NCBI GenBank assembly: GCA_034432855.1
Contig: DAOUBA010000149.1
Location: 1-5,090 of the forward strand
Reading direction: 5' to 3'
From: DAOUBA01 sp034432855
GTDB lineage: Bacteria > Chloroflexota > Anaerolineae > B4-G1
DNA: 5,090 bases
The position numbers and the translations under genes were made by a program. Below, one piece after another: positions 1-3,980 of the stretch; position 1 is the stretch's first letter; the number at the start of each line of letters is the position of its first letter. The notes under the pieces are model-generated. The model worked only from the letters and a program-made list of their open reading frames with translations. It searched no databases and had not been told where the DNA came from.

Positions 1-111
1 GACCTGGAGCGCAGCATCGGGGGTAGCCAGGGTCGGCGCAACGACAGCCGCGAAGGCCAGGACTACGGCTGCCATCACGATCGCTTTGGTTTGGAGTCTT
101 CTTGCGTTCAT
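1..111 (-). CDS. N-terminus of an exported protein (partial, runs off left edge)
   Basis: The first 37 residues of a minus-strand gene are visible; the rest lies outside the window. The start is ATG at 111-109, preceded by a strong ribosome binding site GGGAGGTG ending about 6 bases upstream. The N-terminus is a textbook Sec signal peptide: basic MNARR, a hydrophobic core IVMAAVVLAFAAVV, then APTLA-TP, which gives a plausible signal peptidase I site after TLA near residue 29. The mature protein is therefore exported or lipid-free secreted. Nothing of the mature domain is visible, so no function can be given. The gene lies 42 bp downstream of a lamin-tail-domain remnant on the same strand, and both point to extracytoplasmic proteins at this edge. 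Confidence 0.75.
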   Translation of the reverse strand, partial: MNARRLQTKAIVMAAVVLAFAAVVAPTLATPDAALQV

Positions 112-153
112 GGCGTTCACCTCCCGATCATTTCGAGACTCGTTTGTCTACCG

Positions 154-250
154 CTAATAGCTGTACTCATCGACGAGCTGCCCGTCACTGTCCTTGAGGT
201 AAGCAGTATCTCCGTCGTTGTTCCAAATGGCCTGCTGGTAGCCCCAAAGG
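154..250 (-). pseudogene. C-terminal remnant of a lamin tail domain (LTD) protein
   Basis: In the minus frame ending at the TAG at 156-154, the last ~31 residues read LWGYQQAIWNNDGDTAYL followed by KDSDGQLVDEYSY. The WNN-x-GD-x-A-x-L-x-D-x-x-G-x-x-V-x-x-Y-x-Y pattern matches the end of lamin tail domains, immunoglobulin-like modules found in many secreted bacterial proteins. Upstream of about position 250 the same frame loses protein-like character, and a neighbouring frame takes over with the end of the IDDAGWG-type protein. The fragment therefore has no start and no N-terminal part of the domain, and is a gene remnant. The LTD resemblance is from remembered family patterns; the truncation is seen directly. 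A single-base indel in a genuine fusion is an alternative explanation. Confidence 0.55.
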
Positions 251-610
251 AAAGCCGAGCCGCGCCAGGTGTTCTGCAAAGGCACGTTCGACCAGGTTCT
301 GGAGCGCGCCGCGAATACGCACCGGCTGCCAGGCAAAGCCGGCTTCGGAGAGCCAGGCACGCACGTCGCTTAATGCGTAGCCGGTGCAACACTCCACACG
401 CTCGACGGACTGGACTCACAGGCGCTCGAAGCAGGCCCGGGCCAGGCGTGCAGCTTCCGCCAGGTATTCCTTGTCGGCAAAGGCCGTGCCCTGAAAGAAG
501 CGTGGGGCAATCACCTCGTGGGCAAACTCCCCGGTGGAAGTGCGGTACACACCAACCACGACGCCGCCAATGAGAGAACCCCAACCTGCATCGTCAATCT
601 GCACGGTCAT
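185..610 (-). pseudogene. Small IDDAGWG-signature protein, interrupted by in-frame TGA (RNase HII-like motif)
   Basis: The start ATG (610-608) overlaps the recombinase stop as ATGA and has a GGGAGGATGGAAA ribosome binding site inside the recombinase gene, so translation is probably coupled. Residues 1-64 open with VQIDDAGWGSLIGGVVVGVYR and end at CFERL. Codon 65 is TGA (418-416). Beyond it the same frame continues with VQSVERVECCTGYALSDVR, then a helical stretch GALQNLVERAFAEHLARLGF ending near 251, and finally non-protein-like sequence to the TGA at 187-185. I recall intact homologues of about 130-150 residues with both blocks in one chain, VCxGYxLS in the second, but cannot verify this. The start resembles the DEAGRG-x-L-x-G motif of RNase HII, hinting at an RNase H-like fold; this is inference. 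It is either a pseudogene or a 64-residue truncated product. Confidence 0.6.
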
Positions 611-1572
611 TTTCCATCCTCCCACGTCACGCGCTCGGTGGCCTCCTGCAAATCCGCCTCCGAGGGCGCAATGTAGATGCGCGTCGTCTCCAGGCTTTCG
701 TGGCCCAGGAGCGACGCCACCTTCTCCAATCCCACGTCTGCGTCTACCAGGTTCTTGGCAAAAGTATGACGCAGGGTGTGAGGACTGATGTTCTCCAGAC
801 CCGCCTTACGCGCCAGGGCTGCAACGCGGAATCCGATAGCGCGCTCGGTTAGCAGCCCGCCCTTTTGGGAAAGGAACAGGCTTGGGGTGGTGTCGTCGAG
901 ATGCCGGCGGACATCGAGCCATTCCTGAAGTGCGACGCGGGCGTCCCTGTTGAGCGGGATGGTGCGGGCTTTTCTCCCCTTGCCTTCCCGCACGCGCACC
1001 GTCCCGCTGCGCTCGCGGATGCTCACATCGTCAAGTTCCAGGGCGGCGGCCTCCGAGAGGCGAAGACCGGTATTGAGAAGCAGTACGATCAGCGCCTGGT
1101 CGCGGCGCGGCCAGATCGCGCCGGGGTGGGCCGGGTCGCCCCTGGCCCGCAGGTCGCCGAGCTGCACTTCTTCTCTGACGACGCGCAGGAGCATGTACTG
1201 TTCCTGGCGTGTGAGCCAGCGCGGTGGAGTCGGCGTTGTGCGCATACCCCGGATGCCATTGGTGGGGTTTTGTTCGATCAACCCCTGGTTTCTAGCCCAG
1301 CGGGCATAGGTCCTGATGGCTGCCAGATGGGTGTTCACCGTCGCCGGGGCGAGGCGCCGCACGGCAATGAGATACTGCCGGTACTCACGCACATCCAGCG
1401 GCGTGATGCGTTCGGGGCTCAGGTCTTCGCCGGTGGACTGCGCAAACCAGGCGGCAAAATCGCACAGCGCCAGCGCGTAGGCGCGGATGGTCGAAGATGA
1501 GCGATCATTGGCTTCGAGCCAGGCAAGAAAATCGGTTGTTGTGTCCAACGTTTCGACTCCTCGAGCCGTCAT
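607..1572 (-). CDS. Tyrosine recombinase / integrase (XerC/D-like)
   Basis: A site-specific recombinase that cuts and rejoins DNA through a 3'-phosphotyrosine link. Read from ATG 1572 it has 321 residues, normal for Xer-type enzymes (~300). Residues ~10-95 are the core-binding SAM-like domain (FLAWLEANDRSSSTIRAY onward). The catalytic domain follows with all expected residues: R171 in NTGLRLSEA, a lysine near 198 in GKGRKART, H265 and R268 in SPHTLRHTFAK, H291 in LLGHESLETT, and the nucleophile Y300 in TRIYI. It therefore looks active. A ~20-residue insertion (REEVQLGDLRARGDPAHPG) precedes the RRDQALI helix. The start is uncertain: ATG 1617 and ATG 1572 have no clear Shine-Dalgarno sequence, while TTG 1548 has GAGGAG 8 bases upstream and would still leave a complete fold. 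A consensus promoter and a palindrome lie upstream. Its stop overlaps the next gene by ATGA. Host Xer versus element integrase cannot be decided here. Confidence 0.93.
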   Translation of the reverse strand: MTARGVETLDTTTDFLAWLEANDRSSSTIRAYALALCDFAAWFAQSTGEDLSPERITPLDVREYRQYLIAVRRLAPATVNTHLAAIRTYARWARNQGLIEQNPTNGIRGMRTTPTPPRWLTRQEQYMLLRVVREEVQLGDLRARGDPAHPGAIWPRRDQALIVLLLNTGLRLSEAAALELDDVSIRERSGTVRVREGKGRKARTIPLNRDARVALQEWLDVRRHLDDTTPSLFLSQKGGLLTERAIGFRVAALARKAGLENISPHTLRHTFAKNLVDADVGLEKVASLLGHESLETTRIYIAPSEADLQEATERVTWEDGK

Positions 1573-1639
1573 TATCAGACATATTTTTTGTGGGATACGT
1601 CCCGCCGGCGGGGGCATTCGCGGTCATTTCCGGCGGTAA

Positions 1640-1669
1640 AATATCCGACAATTGCTATTGTCAGATATT
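1640..1669. repeat. 30-bp imperfect palindrome, 13-bp arms (candidate operator or recombination site)
   Basis: The arms AATATCCGACAAT (1640-1652) and ATTGTCAGATATT (1657-1669) are inverted with one mismatch around TGCT. Read another way it has 11-bp arms around a 6-bp centre (TTGCTA), the same geometry as XerC/XerD core sites such as dif, although the arm sequence differs. It sits directly downstream of the recombinase -10 hexamer, across the predicted transcription start. A related half-site TTATCAGACAT occurs at 1572-1582, overlapping the recombinase ATG, and a TAATCAGATTA palindrome at 1727-1737 overlaps the opposite promoter. An operator or the recombinase's own binding site are both possible. 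Confidence 0.65.
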
Positions 1670-1698
1670 ATTATACACCCAAAAACAGGCGCGGTCAA
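1670..1698 (-). promoter_or_regulatory. Sigma70-type promoter of the recombinase operon
   Basis: On the minus strand TTGACC (1698-1693), a 17-base spacer and TATAAT (1675-1670) give a near-consensus promoter. Transcription would start near 1663, inside the palindrome at 1640-1669, leaving a leader of about 90 nt to ATG 1572 or 45 nt to ATG 1617. The leader also contains the perfect 12-bp palindrome CCCGCCGGCGGG (1601-1612), which could fold in the mRNA. Confidence 0.75.
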
Positions 1699-1701
1699 GT
1701 G

Positions 1702-1730
1702 TTGACGAACGCCATACATTGGGATATAAT
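1702..1730 (+). promoter_or_regulatory. Sigma70-type promoter of the DUF433 gene
   Basis: TTGACG (1702-1707), a 17-base spacer and a perfect TATAAT (1725-1730). The predicted start near 1737 leaves a ~29-nt leader before ATG 1766. The start region overlaps the palindrome TAATCAGATTA (1727-1737), a plausible repressor site. Its -35 box is only 3 bp from the -35 box of the opposite recombinase promoter. Confidence 0.8.
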
Positions 1731-1765
1731 CAGATTAACACCGACCGAAGGAGAATATATACCAG

Positions 1766-2038
1766 ATGCAAGAAGTGCTTCACGACCGTATTGAGATCAA
1801 TCCGAATGTGATGTTCGGCAAGCCGGTAATCAGGGGCACACGCATCACCGTGGAACACATCCTGCGCAAACTGGCCGGAGGAATGAGCATAGACGAAATC
1901 CTGGCCGACCATCCCCACCTGACGCCTGACGATGTATATGCGGCTGCCGCCTTCGCCGCTGACTACCTGGCCCAGGAGGAAATTGCCTTCGCCAGCGAGA
2001 AACGGCTGCTGGTGGGGCAGGGAGAAAGCGTGTTCTGA
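1766..2038 (+). CDS. DUF433 family protein (antitoxin-like, orphan)
   Basis: A 90-residue protein with the full DUF433 pattern from about residue 8 to 75: RIEINPNVMFGKPVIRGTRI, then ILRKLAGGMSIDEILADHP and HLTPDDVYAAAAFAADYL. The family has a small winged or helix-turn-helix-like fold, and many members are antitoxins encoded just upstream of a DUF5615 PIN-like toxin (VapBC45-type pairs). Here no such partner follows: the stop TGA at 2036-2038 is succeeded by a terminator-like hairpin at 2060-2088 and a convergent gene. The start ATG 1766 has AAGGAGA at 1748-1754, a slightly long spacing of about 11 bases. The extra C-terminal tail (EKRLLVGQGESVF) is not part of the usual core. It is the only plus-strand gene and diverges from the recombinase. 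It may act as a DNA-binding regulator of this junction; that role is inference. Confidence 0.9.
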   Translation: MQEVLHDRIEINPNVMFGKPVIRGTRITVEHILRKLAGGMSIDEILADHPHLTPDDVYAAAAFAADYLAQEEIAFASEKRLLVGQGESVF

Positions 2039-2059
2039 GACCTGCTGGAAAGACTTAAA

Positions 2060-2088
2060 GCGGGGCAGGGGATTATCCCTTGCCCCGC
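2060..2088. terminator. Hairpin terminator between convergent genes
   Basis: GCGGGGCAGGGG (2060-2071), a 5-nt loop and CCCTTGCCCCGC (2077-2088) form a 12-bp stem with one G.U pair. It lies 21 bp after the DUF433 stop and 70 bp after the convergent RHH gene. On the minus strand the stem is followed by a short T-rich tract (TTTAAGTCTTT), so it should work best for the RHH transcript; on the plus strand no T-run follows and termination is less sure. Confidence 0.7.
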
Positions 2089-2158
2089 TCCACTATGTCC
2101 TCCGCAGGACGAAATCCAGCCTGACACCACTTTGTTACATCAGCGGGAGGGCGAGCAG

Positions 2159-2536
2159 TCACGGCAGACAGTGATCCGTGAGCCATACGCCATCCTTGAC
2201 CCCCTCTTGATTCAGCGCCACGAGTATCAGGAGCAGTGCCCCTACCGCCGACCCGGCGCTCATCCCTTCGGTCTGAAGCCGCTGACGGGTATCCAGGGGC
2301 AGGCGATCCACTATTTGTTGAGTGCAACGTGCCACCTCCCGCCCGGCGCCGTCTACCAGCGCCCACTGCTCCTGCTCCCTGGCAACCAGCCAAACCAGCC
2401 TGCGCTGGTTGTACAATTCCGCCACTGCCAGGCGAATCACGGTGGAGCGATCCTGGATGTCCAGATGGCCGGCCAGCCAGTCCAGGCGGGCAAGCGTCTC
2501 TTCGGAGAGTCGCATTTGGATACGTTTCATGGTCAT
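2159..2536 (-). CDS. Ribbon-helix-helix DNA-binding protein
   Basis: A 125-residue protein. The N-terminal ~45 residues have the ribbon-helix-helix (Arc/MetJ/CopG) layout: a beta strand KRIQMRLS with alternating residues, helix EETLARLDWLAGHL, a turn, and helix DRSTVIRLAVAELYNQR. These proteins dimerise through the strand, which contacts the DNA major groove. The remaining ~75 residues (RLVWLVAREQEQWALVDGAGREVARC onward) are not a domain I recognise; they are mixed strand and helix and could bind a ligand or a partner. ATG 2536 is chosen because GGGAGGTG lies 5 bases upstream; a second ATG (2530) is possible. It has its own consensus promoter with TATACACC-type half-sites, implying self-regulation. 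No toxin gene is directly adjacent, so a simple antitoxin role is not supported. Confidence 0.85.
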   Translation of the reverse strand: MTMKRIQMRLSEETLARLDWLAGHLDIQDRSTVIRLAVAELYNQRRLVWLVAREQEQWALVDGAGREVARCTQQIVDRLPLDTRQRLQTEGMSAGSAVGALLLILVALNQEGVKDGVWLTDHCLP

Positions 2537-2556
2537 CGTTTCACCTCCCGCGCATG

Positions 2557-2585
2557 ATTATACCACAATATACACCTTTTGTCAA
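2557..2585 (-). promoter_or_regulatory. Consensus sigma70-type promoter of the RHH gene
   Basis: On the minus strand a perfect TTGACA (2585-2580), a 17-base spacer and a perfect TATAAT (2562-2557). Transcription would start near 2550, giving a leader of only ~14 nt that is almost entirely the ribosome binding site. Such a full-consensus promoter is expected to be strong and therefore to need repression. Confidence 0.85.
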
Positions 2586-2600
2586 CCTCTAGGGTGTATA
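2559..2600. promoter_or_regulatory. TATACACC half-site array over the RHH promoter (operator)
   Basis: On the plus strand TATACACC (2569-2576) and its exact inverse GGTGTATA (2593-2600) flank the -35 box with 16 bp between them. A third, weaker copy TATACCAC (2559-2566) overlaps the -10 box, 10 bp, or about one helical turn, from its neighbour. Short half-sites spaced along one face of the promoter are typical of RHH operators, so the downstream RHH protein is the natural candidate to bind here. Binding is inferred. Confidence 0.6.
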
Positions 2601-2608
2601 AAGAAGGA

Positions 2609-2630
2609 GGCCCGGAATTACTCCCGGGCC
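2609..2630 (-). terminator. Rho-independent terminator of the two-gene unknown operon
   Basis: On the minus strand GGCCCGG (2630-2624) and CCGGGCC (2615-2609) form a 7-bp stem with an 8-nt loop that contains the stop codon of the 75-residue gene, followed by the T-rich tail TCCTTCTTTATA. An A-rich stretch AAGAA on the other side can lengthen the stem. It separates this operon from the RHH promoter just downstream. Confidence 0.65.
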
Positions 2631-2845
2631 TTCTTGGCGGCCCACTGCAAGGCTGCCTGCACGAGCAGCCTCTGGGCCACCTCTTTGTCCCCTCTCCCCT
2701 CGGCAGCGGCGAGGACTTTCTGCTGATCCCTGGGCGAGAGCTCGCCCAGAATCTCCGGCAGGTCCGCCGCATCTACCCAGATGGACCGTGCCCCTGGGAA
2801 GATGGCACCGATAGGGATGGGGACTCCTTCGCGTCGTTTTGCCAT
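2618..2845 (-). CDS. Hypothetical 75-residue helical protein
   Basis: Start ATG 2845 is supported by a strong ribosome binding site AAGGAGG 4 bases upstream; the longer reading to 2950 has no such site. The protein begins MAKRREGVPIPIGAIFPGARSIWVDAADLPEI and continues into a predominantly helical, charged segment (LSPRDQQKVLAAAEGRGDKEV, then LLVQAALQWAAKKARE). There is no membrane segment, signal peptide or recognised motif. It follows the 70-residue gene directly: the upstream TAA is fused to the ribosome binding site (TAAGGAGG), so the two are translated from one message. A terminator hairpin covers its 3' end. I do not recognise the family. Confidence 0.65.
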   Translation of the reverse strand: MAKRREGVPIPIGAIFPGARSIWVDAADLPEILGELSPRDQQKVLAAAEGRGDKEVAQRLLVQAALQWAAKKARE

Positions 2846-2855
2846 CCCTTCCTCC

Positions 2856-3068
2856 TTATCGGGAAAGAGAGGCAAAGCGACGGCGCCGCCCTTCCCCGAC
2901 AGAGCTTGCTGCCGGTCCAGGGGCGGCAGCGAACCCCTCTCCCACCGCAACCATCCACTTCAAGTGTGGCCCGGCGAGATACCGCAAAGCGCCAGCCATG
3001 TGACGCCCTCCGGTATCCCGCCGGGCCTCCTCGACGACCACCACCGCCAACGAGAGGTGTCCGACCAA
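2856..3068 (-). CDS. Hypothetical ~70-residue protein, start uncertain
   Basis: The minus reading frame ends with TAA at 2858-2856, fused to the ribosome binding site of the next gene. It reads VGHLSLAVVVVEEARRD, then a helical ALRYLAGPHLKWMVAVGEGF, then a low-complexity, arginine-rich tail ending RRRRFASLSR. Codons are GC-rich at the third position in the first half, as expected for coding DNA here. The only start near the protein-like part is TTG 3068, which lacks a ribosome binding site; the frame is open back to the TGA at 3131-3129. The pattern faintly recalls small accessory-element proteins with a hydrophobic-EEARRD helix, but I cannot name a family. It may be a truncated gene whose start was lost. 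Confidence 0.45.
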   Translation of the reverse strand: MVGHLSLAVVVVEEARRDTGGRHMAGALRYLAGPHLKWMVAVGEGFAAAPGPAASSVGEGRRRRFASLSR

Positions 3069-3105
3069 CGAGGGCGGGAGAGAGGGTACGCTCAGATTGT
3101 CAAGT

Positions 3106-3121
3106 GCCCCCCGAGGGGGGC
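3106..3121. repeat. Perfect G/C palindrome
   Basis: GCCCCCC (3106-3112) and GGGGGGC (3115-3121) are perfect inverse copies with only GA between. It lies between the small membrane peptide gene and the 70-residue gene. No T-run follows on either strand, so it is not a classical terminator, but as RNA it would be a very stable hairpin that could pause or protect a transcript. Confidence 0.5.
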
Positions 3122-3146
3122 GTAGTGCTCAGCGGTCGGCGCGACA

Positions 3147-3284
3147 TCAGCGCATACAGTAGCGCACCAGGCGCTCCTGGATTTGCGGATCAGGCCCACG
3201 CCGACAGAAGTACCCGAAGGCGAATCCCCCGACGGCGCTCACGGCTATCGCCGCGCCTACTGCGATCCAGACTGTGACCATCAT
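3147..3284 (-). CDS. Small single-pass membrane peptide (45 residues)
   Basis: Two adjacent ATG codons (3284 and 3281) follow a GGGAGGTGG ribosome binding site; the second has the better spacing, the first gives 45 residues. Residues 3-28 are strongly hydrophobic with small residues (VTVWIAVGAAIAVSAVGGFAF) and form one membrane span. A short basic cytosolic or external tail follows (CRRGPDPQIQERLVRYCMR). The stop is TGA 3149-3147. The frame stays open upstream to 3416 but that part has low-complexity, arginine/proline-rich composition and no start signal, so the short form is chosen. It lies downstream of a ~450-bp segment rich in inverted repeats. Function unknown: a membrane-complex subunit or a small toxic peptide are both possible. 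Confidence 0.6.
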   Translation of the reverse strand: MMVTVWIAVGAAIAVSAVGGFAFGYFCRRGPDPQIQERLVRYCMR

Positions 3285-3740
3285 CCACCTCCCTGGCAGT
3301 TGATGCCCCGGTCGCCCGGAGCCCGCCGCCCCTTCGGCGGCGGGGCGCAGGCTGGCTTGCACCAGCCCACGATCCGCAGCCGAAGGGGAGAGGCGGCGCG
3401 CACAGCCAGAGCGCAAACGCCCCCCTCGAAGGGTTGCCGGGCCGCTCCTTCCACTTACTGCGGAGGAGTCCCGGCCGTGTGCTCCTTCTTGGAAGGAGCT
3501 CGAGCAGGACCGCCGACGAATCCAGTCCTGCCAACGAGATCACCATCACGCCGCGCCACGGCAAAAGCCAGGTCAGGTGTGACGGCGACCAACTTCCACA
3601 AGCGCCCGCTCAAGTCGAGGAACTGGCAAGTCGAAGTGCAGGCGCCGAAAATAAACGCGCCGGACGGTGCGAGCCCACTTGCTCAAGGGGAAACCATCCG
3701 GCCAACGTAAAAGTCACCGATATTCGCTTGCACTGTTATC
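3285..3740 (-). other. Gene-free, inverted-repeat-rich segment (possible structured RNA or long leader)
   Basis: No convincing gene lies in these 456 bp. One minus frame (3682-3455) is open for 75 codons and looks mildly protein-like (GAFIFGACTSTCQFLDLSG onward) but has no ATG or GTG start with a ribosome binding site. Inverted repeats stand out: GCCGGACGGT/ACCATCCGGC (3659-3668/3693-3702, one wobble); GCAGGAC/GTCCTGC (3504-3510/3525-3531); GCTCCTTC/GAAGGAGC with a 3-nt loop (3481-3488/3492-3499); nested CCGGG/CCCGG and CTCCT/AGGAG (about 3438-3473); and CCCGCCGCC/GGCGGCGGG with a 5-nt loop (3322-3330/3336-3344). A good minus promoter lies at its upstream end. None of the hairpins has a T-run. 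I cannot match it to a known RNA family by eye. Confidence 0.45.
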
Positions 3741-3766
3741 TTACCAGAATTTCGCTGCGATGTCAA
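3738..3766 (-). promoter_or_regulatory. Promoter at the 3' end of the two-span membrane gene
   Basis: On the minus strand a perfect TTGACA (3766-3761), a 17-base spacer and TAAGAT (3743-3738), preceded by TGG, which gives an extended -10 element. The -10 box overlaps the TAA stop codon of the upstream gene. Transcription would start near 3731 and run through the inverted-repeat segment toward the small membrane peptide gene. Confidence 0.6.
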
Positions 3767-3980
3767 GATCATCTATTTGACACTGCTCCCTGCTGTCCCA
3801 GATAAGCCAGTTGCCGCAGAGGATCAACAATGCCACACCTGCTCCGACCAGGGCCAGACCCCACGGGAGGGCAGGGTCCGGGCGCATTCGCCCAAGGTAC
3901 GGCCACGCCAGATGCGTTCCCAACGCCAGCAAGCCTATGCCGGCGCCCAGGCCCCCCAGGGCGACAAACCGCCACATCAT
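3741..3980 (-). CDS. Two-span small membrane protein (79 residues)
   Basis: The start ATG 3980 overlaps the stop of the preceding gene as ATGA; a second ATG follows at once (3977), and AGGAGG lies 5 bases upstream of the first. Two hydrophobic segments are clear: residues ~4-28 (FVALGGLGAGIGLLALGTHL onward) and ~40-61 (WGLALVGAGVALLILCGNWL), joined by a short RMRPDPALP loop. The tail WDSREQCQIDDLDIAAKFW is acidic and hydrophilic. Its coupling to the coiled-coil gene suggests that the two products are made together and perhaps act in one membrane complex. I do not recognise the family. A promoter for downstream sequence lies within its last codons. Confidence 0.75.
   Translation of the reverse strand: MMWRFVALGGLGAGIGLLALGTHLAWPYLGRMRPDPALPWGLALVGAGVALLILCGNWLIWDSREQCQIDDLDIAAKFW

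Noticed and set aside
416..418. Reassigned TGA (glycine code, as in Gracilibacteria/SR1)
   Set aside because: Glycine would fit the position, but other genes here use TGA as a normal stop (recombinase, DUF433, RHH) and the DNA is too GC-rich for those lineages.
91..584. Plus-strand (91-573) and minus-strand (117-584) open frames of ~155 codons
   Set aside because: Arg/Pro/Cys-rich shadow translations; the protein-like signal is in the frames of the IDDAGWG gene and the LTD remnant.
865..1500. Long plus-strand open frame (211 codons)
   Set aside because: It is antisense to the recombinase, whose complete catalytic motif set fixes the coding strand; long antisense frames are common in high-GC DNA.
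2097..2110. Small hairpin GTCCT/AGGAC
   Set aside because: Only 5 bp, no T-run, and a stronger terminator is beside it.
3098..3103. Perfect minus-strand TTGACA
   Set aside because: No -10-like hexamer at 16-18 bases; the expected position reads CTCCCG.
3190..3564. Minus-strand open frame of 124 codons
   Set aside because: Low-complexity Arg/Gly/Pro translation overlapping a different frame of the small membrane peptide, with no ribosome binding site at its start.
3570..3582. CCAGGTCAGG, recalling the SRP RNA core
   Set aside because: The essential downstream GGAAGGAAGCAG part is absent, so it is chance similarity.
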